Source: Paraburkholderia ginsengiterrae (lineage in GTDB: Bacteria > Pseudomonadota > Gammaproteobacteria > Burkholderiales > Burkholderiaceae). Taken from it: DNA of 64,000 nucleotides. Positions 1-10,612 of this stretch are shown here, one piece after another. The stretch spans positions 62,001 through 126,000 of the forward strand of contig NZ_LXKA01000187.1 in assembly GCF_001645125.1 (NCBI RefSeq), read 5' to 3'. The notes under the pieces are model-generated. The model saw only the letters and a list, made by a program, of their open reading frames with translations, made no database searches and was not told the origin of the DNA. The translations under genes and the position numbers were made by a program. The first letter of the stretch is position 1. Every line of letters begins with the position of its first letter.

Positions 1-1763
1 GCTTCTCGGACCGCCGTCTGGCTAAGCTGCTCGGCGCGAAGCCGGCGGAAGTGCGCGCGCGCCGCATCGAGTTGAACGTGCGTCCGGTGTACAAGCGCGT
101 CGATACCTGCGCGGCCGAATTCGCCACGAAAACCGCGTACATGTATTCCACGTACGAGGAAGAGTGCGAAGCGAATCCGACCAACAACAAGAAAATCATG
201 GTGCTGGGCGGTGGCCCGAACCGGATCGGCCAGGGCATCGAGTTCGATTACTGCTGCGTACACGCTGCGCTCGCCATGCGCGAAGACGGTTACGAAACGA
301 TCATGGTCAACTGCAACCCTGAAACCGTTTCGACCGACTACGACACGTCCGATCGTCTGTACTTCGAATCGCTGACGCTCGAAGACGTGCTCGAAATCGT
401 CGACAAGGAAAAGCCGGTCGGCGTGATCGTGCAATACGGCGGCCAGACGCCGCTGAAGCTCGCGCTCGATCTCGAAGCGAACGGCGTGCCGATCATCGGC
501 ACATCGCCGGACATGATCGACGCCGCGGAAGACCGCGAGCGTTTCCAGAAGCTGCTGCAGGACCTCGGCCTGCGTCAGCCGCCGAACCGCACCGCGCGTG
601 CGGAAGACGAAGCACTCAAGCTCGCCGACGAAATCGGCTACCCGCTGGTAGTGCGTCCGTCGTACGTGCTGGGCGGCCGCGCCATGGAAATCGTCCACGA
701 GCCGCGCGACCTCGAGCGCTATATGCGCGAGGCCGTGAAGGTGTCGAACGATTCGCCGGTGCTGCTCGACCGCTTCCTGAACGACGCGATCGAATGCGAC
801 GTGGATTGCATCTCGGACGGCGAGGCCGTGTTCATCGGCGGCGTGATGGAGCACATCGAACAGGCGGGCGTGCACTCGGGCGACTCGGCTTGCTCGTTGC
901 CGCCGTACTCGCTGTCGAAGGAAACGGTTGCTGAGCTGAAGCGCCAGACCGGCGCCATGGCAAAGGCGCTGAACGTGGTTGGCCTGATGAACGTGCAGTT
1001 CGCGATCCAGCAGGTGCCGCAAGCCGATGGCTCGAAAGAAGACATCATCTACGTGCTCGAAGTGAACCCGCGCGCCTCGCGTACGGTGCCGTACGTGTCG
1101 AAGGCAACCAGCCTGCCGCTCGCGAAGATCGCGGCGCGTGCCATGGTCGGCCAGAAGCTCGCGCAGCAAGGCGTGACGAAGGAAGTCGAGCCGCCGTACT
1201 TCAGCGTGAAGGAAGCGGTGTTCCCATTCGTCAAGTTCCCGGCAGTCGATCCGGTGCTTGGACCGGAAATGCGCTCGACCGGCGAAGTGATGGGCGTGGG
1301 CCAGACCTTCGGCGAGGCGCTCTTCAAGTCGCAACTCGCGGCGGGCTCGCGCCTGCCGGAGTCGGGCACGGTGCTGTTGACCGTGATGGACGCGGACAAG
1401 CCGAAGGCGGTCGAAGTCGCGCGCATGCTGCACGAACTCGGCTACCCGCTCGTGGCGACCAAGGGCACGGCTGCCGCGATCGAAGCGGCCGGCGTGCCGG
1501 TCAAGGTCGTCAACAAGGTGAAGGACGGCCGCCCGCACATCGTCGACATGATCAAGAACGGTGAAATCGCGCTGGTCTTTACCACCGTCGACGAAACGCG
1601 CGCGGCGATCGCCGACTCGCGTTCGATCCGCATGAGCGCGCAGGCGAACAAGGTCACGTACTACACGACCATGTCCGGCGCGCGGGCCGCGGTGGAGGGC
1701 TTGCGCTATTTGAAGAACCTGGAAGTCTATGATTTACAAGGACTCCACGCTCGCCTAAACTAA
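1..1763 (+). CDS. carB: Carbamoyl-phosphate synthase large subunit (3' part)
   Basis: CarB makes carbamoyl phosphate from bicarbonate, ammonia (channelled from CarA glutaminase) and two ATP, feeding pyrimidine and arginine synthesis. The reading frame is open from the window edge (first full codon at base 3), so the 5' part is missing; family length is about 1,080 residues and about 587 are present. Seen: the start of the second synthetase half ([19 protein letters not shown]), its ATP-grasp ([16 protein letters not shown]), the metal site region ([18 protein letters not shown]), and the C-terminal MGS-like allosteric domain over the last ~130 residues. A strong hairpin with a T run follows the stop. 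Identification is secure. Confidence 0.97.
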   Translation, partial: FSDRRLAKLLGAKPAEVRARRIELNVRPVYKRVDTCAAEFATKTAYMYSTYEEECEANPTNNKKIMVLGGGPNRIGQGIEFDYCCVHAALAMREDGYETIMVNCNPETVSTDYDTSDRLYFESLTLEDVLEIVDKEKPVGVIVQYGGQTPLKLALDLEANGVPIIGTSPDMIDAAEDRERFQKLLQDLGLRQPPNRTARAEDEALKLADEIGYPLVVRPSYVLGGRAMEIVHEPRDLERYMREAVKVSNDSPVLLDRFLNDAIECDVDCISDGEAVFIGGVMEHIEQAGVHSGDSACSLPPYSLSKETVAELKRQTGAMAKALNVVGLMNVQFAIQQVPQADGSKEDIIYVLEVNPRASRTVPYVSKATSLPLAKIAARAMVGQKLAQQGVTKEVEPPYFSVKEAVFPFVKFPAVDPVLGPEMRSTGEVMGVGQTFGEALFKSQLAAGSRLPESGTVLLTVMDADKPKAVEVARMLHELGYPLVATKGTAAAIEAAGVPVKVVNKVKDGRPHIVDMIKNGEIALVFTTVDETRAAIADSRSIRMSAQANKVTYYTTMSGARAAVEGLRYLKNLEVYDLQGLHARLN

Positions 1764-1790
1764 GGCTTCGACTACCTGTCCAAGATCTAA

Positions 1791-1886
1791 GTGCCGCGGT
1801 TAAGCGGCGTTCCGCAAGTGCTGTGCCCGGGTTTTGCCCGAGGCGCCGGCTTCTGCGGAATGCACTTAACCGCGGTGATTTTTTTT
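1791..1886 (+). terminator. Intrinsic terminator after carB
   Basis: A long interrupted inverted repeat: ccgcggttaag (from 1794) pairs with cttaaccgcgg (1865-1875), and an inner ttccgca pairs with tgcggaa. It is followed by a run of eight T. It separates carB from greA and would end the carAB transcript or form part of a greA leader. Confidence 0.85.
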
Positions 1887-1908
1887 ATGGCCGTTTTTTG
1901 CCTCTGAG

Positions 1909-1980
1909 CGCCCCCAAACCTGTCGCTTCGCGCCAGGCCCCCCGAGGGGGCGAGAACATTTGGGGCGGCCCGGCATTTTT
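1909..1980 (+). repeat. REP-like palindrome with T run just ahead of greA
   Basis: An inverted repeat with outer arms cgcccccaaa / tttggggcg and an inner gccccc/gggggc stem, followed by atttttc at 1974-1981. It ends only about 12 bases before the greA ATG. It could be an extragenic palindromic element, a second terminator/attenuator, or both. The arms are seen in the sequence; the function is inferred. Confidence 0.55.
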
Positions 1981-1992
1981 CTAGAGTTGTTT

Positions 1993-2469
1993 ATGAGCAC
2001 TATTCCATTGACTAAGCGCGGCGCAGACATGTTGCGCGATGAATTGCAGCGACTGAAATCGGTTGAGCGTCCCGCCGTGATCAACTCGATCTCGGAAGCG
2101 CGTGCCCAGGGCGATCTGTCGGAAAACGCGGAATACGACGCGGCGAAAGAAAAGCAGGGCTTTATTGAAGGCCGCATCGCCGAAATCGAATCGAAGCTGG
2201 CCGGCGCGCAAGTGATCGACCCATCCAAAGTGGACGCGGACGGCCGCGTGGTATTTGGTGCAACGGTGGAACTGGAAGACCTGGCATCGGGTGCGCCGGT
2301 CAAATATCAAATCGTCGGCGACGACGAAGCGGACATCGACCATGGCCTGATTTCGATCAGCTCGCCGATCGCGCGCGCCCTGATCGGCAAGTCGGAAGGC
2401 GACGTGGCGGCGGTGCAAGCGCCGGGCGGCGTGCGCGAGTACGAAGTCATTGCGGTTAGCTACGTTTAA
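1993..2469 (+). CDS. greA: Transcription elongation factor GreA
   Basis: GreA enters the RNA polymerase secondary channel and stimulates cleavage of backtracked RNA. The product from this ATG is 158 residues, the usual GreA length. It opens [18 protein letters not shown] and has the N-terminal coiled-coil hairpin with the acidic tip ([14 protein letters not shown], around residue 45), followed by the FKBP-like C-terminal domain. A longer in-frame reading from TTG 1962 runs through the palindromic leader and is rejected. The ribosome binding site is weak (agag). It stands alone between carB and a DUF4149 gene, preceded by two hairpins that may attenuate it. Confidence 0.96.
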   Translation: MSTIPLTKRGADMLRDELQRLKSVERPAVINSISEARAQGDLSENAEYDAAKEKQGFIEGRIAEIESKLAGAQVIDPSKVDADGRVVFGATVELEDLASGAPVKYQIVGDDEADIDHGLISISSPIARALIGKSEGDVAAVQAPGGVREYEVIAVSYV

Positions 2470-2480
2470 AGGCGGCTCCG

Positions 2481-2999
2481 GTGTCCCTGATGCCGCATCG
2501 ACTTTTTCGCCTGTTGACGGTGGTGTGGGTTGGTAGCCTGCTGACTATCGGCTATGCCGCCGCGCCGGTGCTGTTCACGTCGCTCGACCGGGTATCGGCG
2601 GGCGCCGTGGCGGCGCAACTGTTTCGCATTGAAGGTGTGCTGGGCGCGGTGTGCGGCATTTTGCTGCTCGGTCTGGCCAATGTGCTGGTTCGGCGCGGCG
2701 GCCATGCCTATCGCCGTTTGCGCTGGCTAATCGCCGGCATGCTGGTATGCGTGCTGGTGGGTTACTTCGCGTTGCAGCCGTTCATGAACGCTATGCGCAT
2801 TGCAGCGCTCGAAGCGGGCAGCGATGTCGGGCATTCGGCATACGCCACCCGCTTCGGCATTCTGCACGGCGTGTCGAGCCTGTTCTATCTGGTCGAAAGC
2901 CTGCTGGGTGTGGCGCTGGTGTGGAAGCTGCCGGTGGGCACAGGTGTGGTCGGGGCGGAGCAGGGCGCGCGCAGTGCGGCGGAGAACGTTACCGGCTGA
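2481..2999 (+). CDS. DUF4149 family inner-membrane protein
   Basis: A 172-residue integral membrane protein starting at GTG, 11 bases after greA, so probably cotranscribed with it. About four hydrophobic segments are visible (near residues 10-30, 50-68, 80-100 and 130-150). The pattern TIGYAAAPVLFTSLDR followed by the long helices matches the DUF4149 family, which often sits beside greA and yhbY in beta-proteobacteria. Function is unknown; no catalytic motif is visible. Family assignment is from memory of the sequence pattern. Confidence 0.8.
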   Translation: MSLMPHRLFRLLTVVWVGSLLTIGYAAAPVLFTSLDRVSAGAVAAQLFRIEGVLGAVCGILLLGLANVLVRRGGHAYRRLRWLIAGMLVCVLVGYFALQPFMNAMRIAALEAGSDVGHSAYATRFGILHGVSSLFYLVESLLGVALVWKLPVGTGVVGAEQGARSAAENVTG

Positions 3000-3170
3000 T
3001 AGGGTTGCGGCTCGCCGGAGTTCGCTCCTGTGCCGCGGCGATTCGGTGCGGTAACTCGATGCTACCGGTCCCGCAGGTTTGCTTGAGCGTTAGCCGGGCA
3101 TCGCGTTTCAAACCCTCACCCGTCTGCGCACGTCAAGGCGCGGGAGCTGCCCGCACCTCTCATCATTCGC

Positions 3171-3698
3171 TTATTTCGACTGATGCGCGCGCTTCGCGCT
3201 GGTTTGGCGCTTCTTGGCGCGCTTGATGTTACCGCCTTGCGTTACGCGCTCATTGCCGCGCACCACCACCGCTTTTGCCTTCGGCTTGCGCATGGGGATT
3301 TCGCTGGGCTTCACGACGGTCACGACGCGCGGCGCGCGGCCTTTGCTACCCGGTTTGGCTTCGACAGCAGCTTCGCGGGCGCTCGGCAGCGCGCCACGTT
3401 TGGCCTTCACCGCGGGTTGCTCGGTTTCCGGCTTCCAGATCACCAGCAGCTTGCCGATATGCTGGATCGGCGCGGCGTTCAGCTGGTCGCAGATCTGTTC
3501 GTAGATCGCGATGCGCTCTTCGCGCTCGTCGCCGAACACGCGGATCTTGATGAGCTGGTGCGCCGCGAGGTGGACCTTGATCTCGGCGAGCACGGCGTCG
3601 GTCAAACCTTCGGCGCCGACGAGCACGACCGGTTTGAGCGCATGTGCCTGGGAGCGCAACTCGGCGCGTTGGTCGGAAGAGACTTTGAGGGCGGGCAT
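3171..3698 (-). CDS. yhbY: YhbY/CRS1-YhbY RNA-binding protein with long basic tail
   Basis: The first ~95 residues form a CRS1-YhbY (CRM) domain that binds RNA and, in E. coli YhbY, associates with pre-50S ribosomes. The family loop is recognisable in KPVVLVGAEGLTDAVLAEI, and HQLIKIRVFG is the following strand. E. coli YhbY is only ~97 residues, whereas this protein has 175. The additional ~80 residues are rich in Lys, Arg, Ala and Pro and look disordered (ending RAKKRQTSAKRAHQSK). It is divergent from rlmE, another 50S-maturation gene, which fits a shared role in ribosome assembly. Confidence 0.92.
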   Translation of the reverse strand: MPALKVSSDQRAELRSQAHALKPVVLVGAEGLTDAVLAEIKVHLAAHQLIKIRVFGDEREERIAIYEQICDQLNAAPIQHIGKLLVIWKPETEQPAVKAKRGALPSAREAAVEAKPGSKGRAPRVVTVVKPSEIPMRKPKAKAVVVRGNERVTQGGNIKRAKKRQTSAKRAHQSK

Positions 3699-3899
3699 GG
3701 AAAGTGGGAGACTCGACTAAAATGGCGGCGCCTGCGTTCCCGATCCAGCCTTGTGATTGGCTTGATTGGGTCGATTCGGCAGGGCGGCGCGTCAGAACTA
3801 CAGAATCGCGGATAACCGTCAGTTTTGGCGGTGGCCGCGCGAATTAACCGCGTATTATCCGCTAAAGCGTGACATCACGCAGCAAGAGTTCAACGTTTA

Positions 3900-4562
3900 A
3901 TGGCAAAAAACAAGTTCAACACGGCGTGGTTGCATGACCACATCAACGACCCGTACGTCAAAATGGCGCAGCGGGAGGGCTATCGCGCCCGTGCCGCCTA
4001 CAAGCTCAAGGAAATCGACGAGCAGGACAAGCTGATCCGCCCGGGGCAGGTCATTGTCGACCTCGGCTCGACGCCGGGCAGCTGGAGCCAGTACGCCCGC
4101 AACAAGCTCGCCAAGGGCGCGAAGCGCGATGCCGAGCGCGAGGGCGGGATCGACGGCACGATCATCGCGTTGGACATCCTGCCCATGGAGCCAGTCGCGG
4201 ACGTCCACTTCATCCAGGGCGATTTCCGCGAAGACTCGGTGTTGGTCCAGTTAGAAGAATTGGTCGGAGAACGCCAGGTTGACCTTGTAATTTCCGATAT
4301 GGCGCCCAACCTGTCGGGAGTGGCATTGGCGGATGCCGCGCGCATCGAGCATTTGTGCGATCTTGCGCTGGAATTCTCGCAAAATCACTTGAAGCCGGAT
4401 GGCGCCCTTTTAGTCAAATGCTTTCACGGCAGCGGGTATAGTCAGATTGTTGAAAAGTTCAAGCGTCAATTTAAGGTGGTGGCGGCCCGCAAGCCGAAAG
4501 CGTCGCGGGACAAATCGTCAGAAACGTTTATTTTGGGTAAGCATCTCAAGCGGCCTGCATAG
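3900..4562 (+). CDS. rlmE: 23S rRNA (uridine-2'-O)-methyltransferase RlmE (FtsJ/RrmJ)
   Basis: RlmE methylates the 2'-O of U2552 in the 23S rRNA A-loop using S-adenosylmethionine; loss slows 50S assembly. The 220-residue product has the SAM-binding motif [14 protein letters not shown] and all members of the K-D-K-E catalytic tetrad in context: [27 protein letters not shown] and SSETFILGK. It lies just upstream of ftsH, the classical ftsJ-ftsH order. Confidence 0.96.
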   Translation: MAKNKFNTAWLHDHINDPYVKMAQREGYRARAAYKLKEIDEQDKLIRPGQVIVDLGSTPGSWSQYARNKLAKGAKRDAEREGGIDGTIIALDILPMEPVADVHFIQGDFREDSVLVQLEELVGERQVDLVISDMAPNLSGVALADAARIEHLCDLALEFSQNHLKPDGALLVKCFHGSGYSQIVEKFKRQFKVVAARKPKASRDKSSETFILGKHLKRPA

Positions 4563-4750
4563 GGCCGCTGCAGAACGGTTCCGCATCTGCCGTAATGTGG
4601 TCATGGCCTTGGAATCTGGCGTTGCGATGACCCGCCACGCTATTTCTGTGGTAGTGAAACCTTATGGCAGGGGTCTGCGGACTGGATTAGAATGCTTTCG
4701 TGGTGCCGCAAGGCAAATGTAGGCGCCCGTCTAAGTGAAGGAGTGGTGCT

Positions 4751-6640
4751 TTGAACAACAATATGTTTTCGAAAGCAGCAGTGTGGCTGGTTATCGCACT
4801 GGTGCTGTTTACGGTGTTCAAGCAGTTCGACAAGCCCCGTGTCCAGGAAGGCGTTTCCTATTCGCAGTTCATGGACGACGCGAAGAACGGCAAAGTCAAG
4901 AACGTCATTGTCCAGGGGCGGAACCTCACGGTCACTCCAGCAGACGGCCAGAAGTACCAGATCGTGTCGCCGGGCGACATCTGGATGGTCGGCGATCTGA
5001 TGAAGTATGGCGTTCAGGTGAGCGGCAAGGCTGATGACGAACCCAACGCGCTGGTGTCCGCGCTGTACTACCTCGGGCCGACGATCCTGATCATCGGTTT
5101 CTGGTTCTACATGATGCGACAGATGCAGGGGGGCGGGAAAGGTGGTGCGTTCTCGTTCGGTAAATCCCGTGCACGTCTGATCGACGAAAATAACAACGCA
5201 ATCAATTTCACCGACGTCGCCGGTTGCGACGAAGCGAAGGAGGAGGTCTCCGAGCTGGTCGACTTCCTGCGCGATCCGCAGAAATTCCAGAAGCTGGGTG
5301 GCCGCATTCCGCGCGGCGTGCTGCTGGTCGCCCCGCCGGGAACCGGTAAGACGCTGCTTGCGCGCGCCATCGCCGGCGAAGCGAAAGTGCCGTTCTTCAG
5401 CATTTCGGGTTCGGACTTCGTTGAAATGTTCGTCGGTGTCGGCGCGGCGCGTGTGCGCGACATGTTCGAGCAGGCCAAGAAGCACGCACCGTGCATCGTG
5501 TTCATCGACGAAATCGACGCGGTCGGCCGTCATCGTGGCGCGGGCATGGGCGGCGGTAACGACGAACGCGAACAGACGCTGAACCAGATGCTGGTCGAGA
5601 TGGATGGCTTCGAGGCGAACTCGGGCGTCATCGTGATCGCCGCAACGAACCGTTCGGACGTGCTGGACAAGGCGCTGCTGCGCCCGGGCCGTTTCGACCG
5701 CCAGGTGTATGTCGGTCTGCCGGACATCCGCGGCCGCGAACACATCATGAAGGTTCACCTGCGCAAGGTGCCGATTTCCAACGACGTCGACGCGGCAGTG
5801 ATCGCGCGTGGCACGCCGGGTTTCTCGGGCGCCGATCTGGCGAACCTCGTGAACGAGGCGGCACTGTTCGCGGCTCGCCGCGGCAAGCGCATTGTCGAAA
5901 TGACGGACTTCGAAGACGCGAAGGACAAGATTTTCATGGGTCCGGAGCGCAAGTCGGCCGTGATCCGCGAGGAATCGAAGCGTGCCACGGCGTACCACGA
6001 GTCCGGCCATGCGGTGATCGCCAAGCTGTTGCCGAAGGCCGATCCGGTGCACAAGGTCACGATCATTCCGCGTGGCCGTGCGTTGGGCGTGACGTGGCAG
6101 TTGCCGGAGCATGACAACGAAACGTATTCGAAAGACTATCTGCTGGACCGTCTCGCAATCCTGTTCGGCGGCCGTGTGGCGGAAGAGTTGTTTCTGAACC
6201 TGATCAGCACCGGCGCATCGGACGACTTCAACAAGGCGACGCAAACCGCTCGCGCCATGGTGGCCCGTTTCGGCATGACGGACGCACTGGGACCGATGGT
6301 CTACGTCGACGACGAGAACGATGCCACACCGTTTGGCCGCGGCTTCACGCGCACCATTTCGGAAGCGACGCAGCAGAAGGTCGACGCGGAAATTCGCCGC
6401 GTGCTGGACGAGCAGTACACGCTCGCGAAGCGTCTGCTGGACGAAAACCGCGACAAGGTCGAAGCCATGACCGCCGCGCTGATGGAGTGGGAAACGATCG
6501 ACGCCGATCAGATCAACGACATCATGGCAGGCCGTCCGCCGCGTTCGCCGAAGAGCTCGCCGCCGTCGGCAAGCGACGCTTCGTCGGGTGGCAGCCCGGG
6601 TACCGAGGTCAAGCCGGGCAGCGCGACCGCGCCGGCCTGA
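4751..6640 (+). CDS. ftsH: ATP-dependent zinc metalloprotease FtsH
   Basis: Membrane-anchored AAA+ protease that degrades misassembled membrane proteins and regulatory targets. The TTG start has a good site (aaggag) 7 bases upstream. Seen: TM1 at residues ~9-24, a periplasmic domain, TM2 at ~103-121, Walker A at 194-201, Walker B FIDEID at ~251-256, arginine-finger region [10 protein letters not shown], and the zinc motif HESGH at 416-420. The Walker A reads APPGTGKT instead of the usual GPPGTGKT (codon GCC at 5330-5332). The length of 629 residues is normal. It is followed by a terminator. Confidence 0.97.
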   Translation: MNNNMFSKAAVWLVIALVLFTVFKQFDKPRVQEGVSYSQFMDDAKNGKVKNVIVQGRNLTVTPADGQKYQIVSPGDIWMVGDLMKYGVQVSGKADDEPNALVSALYYLGPTILIIGFWFYMMRQMQGGGKGGAFSFGKSRARLIDENNNAINFTDVAGCDEAKEEVSELVDFLRDPQKFQKLGGRIPRGVLLVAPPGTGKTLLARAIAGEAKVPFFSISGSDFVEMFVGVGAARVRDMFEQAKKHAPCIVFIDEIDAVGRHRGAGMGGGNDEREQTLNQMLVEMDGFEANSGVIVIAATNRSDVLDKALLRPGRFDRQVYVGLPDIRGREHIMKVHLRKVPISNDVDAAVIARGTPGFSGADLANLVNEAALFAARRGKRIVEMTDFEDAKDKIFMGPERKSAVIREESKRATAYHESGHAVIAKLLPKADPVHKVTIIPRGRALGVTWQLPEHDNETYSKDYLLDRLAILFGGRVAEELFLNLISTGASDDFNKATQTARAMVARFGMTDALGPMVYVDDENDATPFGRGFTRTISEATQQKVDAEIRRVLDEQYTLAKRLLDENRDKVEAMTAALMEWETIDADQINDIMAGRPPRSPKSSPPSASDASSGGSPGTEVKPGSATAPA

Positions 6641-6661
6641 TAGGCGATTGGTAGAAAGTGC

Positions 6662-6695
6662 GGGCCGGTGTGTTTCACACCGGCCCGTTTTGCAT
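6662..6695 (+). terminator. Intrinsic terminator after ftsH
   Basis: Stem gggccggtgtg / cacaccggccc (6662-6686) with a short loop, followed by gttttgcattt. It lies between ftsH and folP and excludes the most upstream possible folP start (GTG 6658). Confidence 0.85.
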
Positions 6696-6708
6696 TTATC
6701 CGTTTTAC

Positions 6709-7623
6709 GTGAAGCGCCGCTACGTGTTGAAAGCCGAATTACCTTCGTCCCCCATCCCGGCGCCGCTGCAATGCGGCCGATTCAAACTGACCTTTGAACG
6801 CCCGCTGGTCATGGGCATCCTGAACGTTACACCCGACTCTTTTTCCGACGGCGGCCAATATGCGTTGCGCGGCGATGCTTTGCGCCAGGCAGAGCGTATG
6901 CTGCTCGACGGCGCGGACATCATCGACATTGGTGGTGAGTCGACGCGGCCCGGTGCGCCGCCGGTGCCGCTTGACGAAGAGCTGGAGCGGGTAATCCCGC
7001 TCGTCGAGCAATTGCGGGGCGCGAATGTGCCGCTCTCGGTCGATACCTATAAACCGGAAGTGATGCGTCATGCATTGGCCGCGGGCGCTGATCTGATCAA
7101 CGACATTTGGGGCTTCCGGATGCCCGGTGCTATCGAAGCAGTGCGCGAAAGCGATTGCGGCCTCTGTGTCATGCATATGCTTGGCGAGCCGCAGACCATG
7201 CAGGCCGGCGAGCCTGACTATGACGATGTGGTGAGCGCCGTGCGCGGTTTTCTCGAAGAGCGGGTCGCCGCGCTGAAGCAGGCCGGCGTCGCACGTGCCC
7301 GTATTAGCGTGGATCCGGGATTCGGCTTCGGCAAGGCGGTGGTCGAGCATAATTACGCGCTGCTCGCGCATCTGCCCGACACCGCGCCGCAAGCCGATCC
7401 GCCGTATCCGATTCTTGCCGGCATGTCGCGCAAGTCGATGATTGGCGCGGTGATCGGCCGCCCGGCGCCGGAGCGCGTCGCGGGCAGCATCGCCGCGGCG
7501 GTGTGCGCCGCCGAACGGGGCGCCGCAATCCTGCGCGTACATGATGTCGCGCAAACAGTAGATGCATTGAAAGTATGGGCAGCCATGCGCGAAGCGGGAA
7601 ATCCCGGTCGCGCGCGCGCATGA
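6709..7623 (+). CDS. folP: Dihydropteroate synthase
   Basis: FolP condenses 6-hydroxymethyl-dihydropterin pyrophosphate with p-aminobenzoate in folate synthesis and is the sulfonamide target. The signature motifs are MGILNVTPDSFSDGG and DIGGESTRPGA, and the C-terminal SRKSMIGAVIGR phosphate-binding region is present. The frame is open from 6658, but that start lies within the ftsH terminator, so GTG 6709 (304 residues) or GTG 6724 is more likely; no convincing ribosome site settles this. glmM follows after 28 bases, the common folP-glmM pair. Confidence 0.95.
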   Translation: MKRRYVLKAELPSSPIPAPLQCGRFKLTFERPLVMGILNVTPDSFSDGGQYALRGDALRQAERMLLDGADIIDIGGESTRPGAPPVPLDEELERVIPLVEQLRGANVPLSVDTYKPEVMRHALAAGADLINDIWGFRMPGAIEAVRESDCGLCVMHMLGEPQTMQAGEPDYDDVVSAVRGFLEERVAALKQAGVARARISVDPGFGFGKAVVEHNYALLAHLPDTAPQADPPYPILAGMSRKSMIGAVIGRPAPERVAGSIAAAVCAAERGAAILRVHDVAQTVDALKVWAAMREAGNPGRARA

Positions 7624-7651
7624 GTCTGCCGGCCAAGGAGGAACATAAAAC

Positions 7652-9013
<1,362 letters not shown>

Positions 9014-9300
9014 CCACGCCGTGACACCGGGGCGGGACGATTGCGATATCGCGGCCCGCCTCCGGTCAATCCGCGGCACCCACCGGCACTTCAGCCAGCC
9101 CGCTAGCCGGACCCGTTCCCACCACCTCCGCGAACTCCAACTCCCTCCGCAGCCCCAGCTTCGCCCCCGGCAGACCTCTGGTTCCTCCGCGTCTCTCCGC
9201 GCGCACGCAAACGTTCGCGCCCCACCTTTTTCGCCTAATCTTTAGAGCGATGCCAGGAGCATCGCCAAACCGGTGTTTTCCCTGACGGAACGCCTTTCAC
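9014..9300 (+). other. C-rich, G-poor intergenic stretch after glmM
   Basis: No convincing gene. Lines 9061-9120 and 9121-9180 contain by my count 29 C vs 14 G and 32 C vs 10 G on the + strand, which is the composition of a Rho-loading region. A short hairpin gcgatgc/gcatcgc lies at 9247-9265. No intrinsic terminator with a T run follows glmM, so Rho-dependent termination is a reasonable inference. Confidence 0.45.
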
Positions 9301-9301
9301 C

Positions 9302-9355
9302 CTGTAATCATCTTGTCACATGCGTTTCACGGTTAGTCACGGTACTGTCACAAAG
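9302..9355 (+). promoter_or_regulatory. Pho box (PhoB binding repeats) upstream of pstS
   Basis: Consecutive direct repeats at about 11-nt spacing: ctgtaatcatc, ttgtcacatgc, gtttcacggtt, agtcacggta and ctgtcacaaag. The TCA/TAA cores lie at 9305, 9316, 9327, 9337 and 9348. This matches the PhoB pattern of TGTCA-type half-sites spaced 11 bases apart. It is about 60 bases before the pstS ATG. One spacing is 10 rather than 11. Confidence 0.8.
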
Positions 9356-9416
9356 AGACCCTAAGCTTCGCGGTGTTCGTGTTATCCGCTCACACCGCTC
9401 ACACCTTGGAGGTCTC

Positions 9417-10448
9417 ATGAAATTGATGCAAACCGTGTTCGCTGGCGTCGCTGGCGCGCTTTTCGCAATCGCAGCGCAAGCCGCAGACATCACCGGCGCG
9501 GGCAGCACCTTTGCAGCACCGATCTATACGAAGTGGGCAGATGCCTACCAGAAGACGGGCGGCGGCAAGGTCAACTACCAAGGCATCGGTTCGTCGGGCG
9601 GTATCAAGCAGATTGAAGCGAAGACGGTCGATTTCGCAGGCTCGGACGCTCCGCTGAAGGACGACGAACTCGCGAAGGCAGGTCTGTTCCAGTTCCCGAC
9701 AGTGGTCGGCGGCGTGGTGCCGGTGGTAAACGTGCCGGGCGTGAAGGCAGGCGACCTGGTGCTGTCGGGTGAAGTGCTCGGCGACATCTACCTGGGCAAG
9801 ATCAAGAAGTGGAACGATCCGGCGATCGCTGCACTGAACCCGAAGGTCAAGCTGCCGGACACCGACGTTGCCGTGGTTCGCCGCGCTGACGGTTCGGGCA
9901 CCAGCTTCATCTGGACGAACTACCTGTCGAAGGTCAACGCAGACTGGAAGGCGAAGGTCGGTGAAGGCGCAACGGTCAACTGGCCGACGGGTACGGGCGG
10001 CAAGGGCAACGACGGCGTCGCTGCTTTCGTGCAACGCCTGCCGGGCGCAATCGGCTATGTGGAATGGGCCTACGCGAAGCAGAACCACATGATTTACGTC
10101 GGCATGAAGAACTCGACGGGCGCTGTGGTCGAGCCGAAGACGGAAACGTTCAAGGCAGCGGCAGCGGGCGCGGACTGGTCGAAGTCGTTCTACCAGATCC
10201 TGACGAACGAGCCGGGCAAGGACGCATGGCCGGTCGTCGGCGCAACCTTCGTGCTGCTGCACACGGCGCAGGAAAAGCCGGCGCAAGGCACGGAAACGCT
10301 GAAGTTCTTCGACTGGGCGTTCAAGAACGGCACCCAGGCTGCAAACGATCTGGACTACATCTCGCTGCCGGATTCGGTGACGGCTGAAATCCGCTCGCAG
10401 TGGAAGTCGAAGGTGAAGGACGCTTCGGGCAAGGCAGTCGCCGAGTAA
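9417..10448 (+). CDS. pstS: Phosphate ABC transporter, periplasmic phosphate-binding protein
   Basis: PstS captures phosphate in the periplasm for the PstCAB channel. The ATG has ggagg upstream and begins a clear signal peptide ([22 protein letters not shown]) cleaved before [18 protein letters not shown]. Phosphate-contacting motifs are visible: GSGGGI-like [19 protein letters not shown] and [13 protein letters not shown]. The mature product length is typical. The open frame extends upstream to 9273, but that would run through the Pho box. It is the first gene of the pstSCAB-phoUBR operon. Confidence 0.97.
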   Translation: MKLMQTVFAGVAGALFAIAAQAADITGAGSTFAAPIYTKWADAYQKTGGGKVNYQGIGSSGGIKQIEAKTVDFAGSDAPLKDDELAKAGLFQFPTVVGGVVPVVNVPGVKAGDLVLSGEVLGDIYLGKIKKWNDPAIAALNPKVKLPDTDVAVVRRADGSGTSFIWTNYLSKVNADWKAKVGEGATVNWPTGTGGKGNDGVAAFVQRLPGAIGYVEWAYAKQNHMIYVGMKNSTGAVVEPKTETFKAAAAGADWSKSFYQILTNEPGKDAWPVVGATFVLLHTAQEKPAQGTETLKFFDWAFKNGTQAANDLDYISLPDSVTAEIRSQWKSKVKDASGKAVAE

Positions 10449-10480
10449 GCCAGGCCTTTAGCAACCGCGGTACGTAACAC

Positions 10481-10516
10481 ATTGGCCGTCCTCGGGTGAG
10501 GACGGCCAATGGCTTT
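10481..10516 (+). terminator. Perfect 13-bp hairpin between pstS and pstC
   Basis: attggccgtcctc / gaggacggccaat with a gggt loop (10481-10510), followed by ggctttacc. There is no long T run, so it is likely a partial terminator and/or a 3' stabiliser giving pstS mRNA in excess over pstCAB, as the transporter stoichiometry requires. Confidence 0.65.
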
Positions 10517-10612
10517 ACCAGGCAATACCAGGCACACCCCCCGGCATCCCGGGCATTACCGGCCGCACGACACGTGTCATACGGCAACTGGAAACAGGTC
10601 CATCAGGCTCTC

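Noticed and set aside
4640-6244. 534-codon open frame antisense to ftsH
   Set aside because: Codon-structure shadow of a GC-rich gene; product is His/Arg-rich with no domain, and ftsH is certain.
6658-6708. In-frame 5' extension of folP from GTG 6658
   Set aside because: It overlaps the intrinsic terminator of ftsH.
9021-9245. 74-codon frame between glmM and pstS
   Set aside because: C-rich low-complexity translation (Pro/Arg/Ser/His) without a start signal; better explained as a Rho-loading region.
9273-9416. In-frame 5' extension of pstS from 9273
   Set aside because: It would translate through the Pho box; ATG 9417 has a ggagg site and begins a perfect signal peptide.
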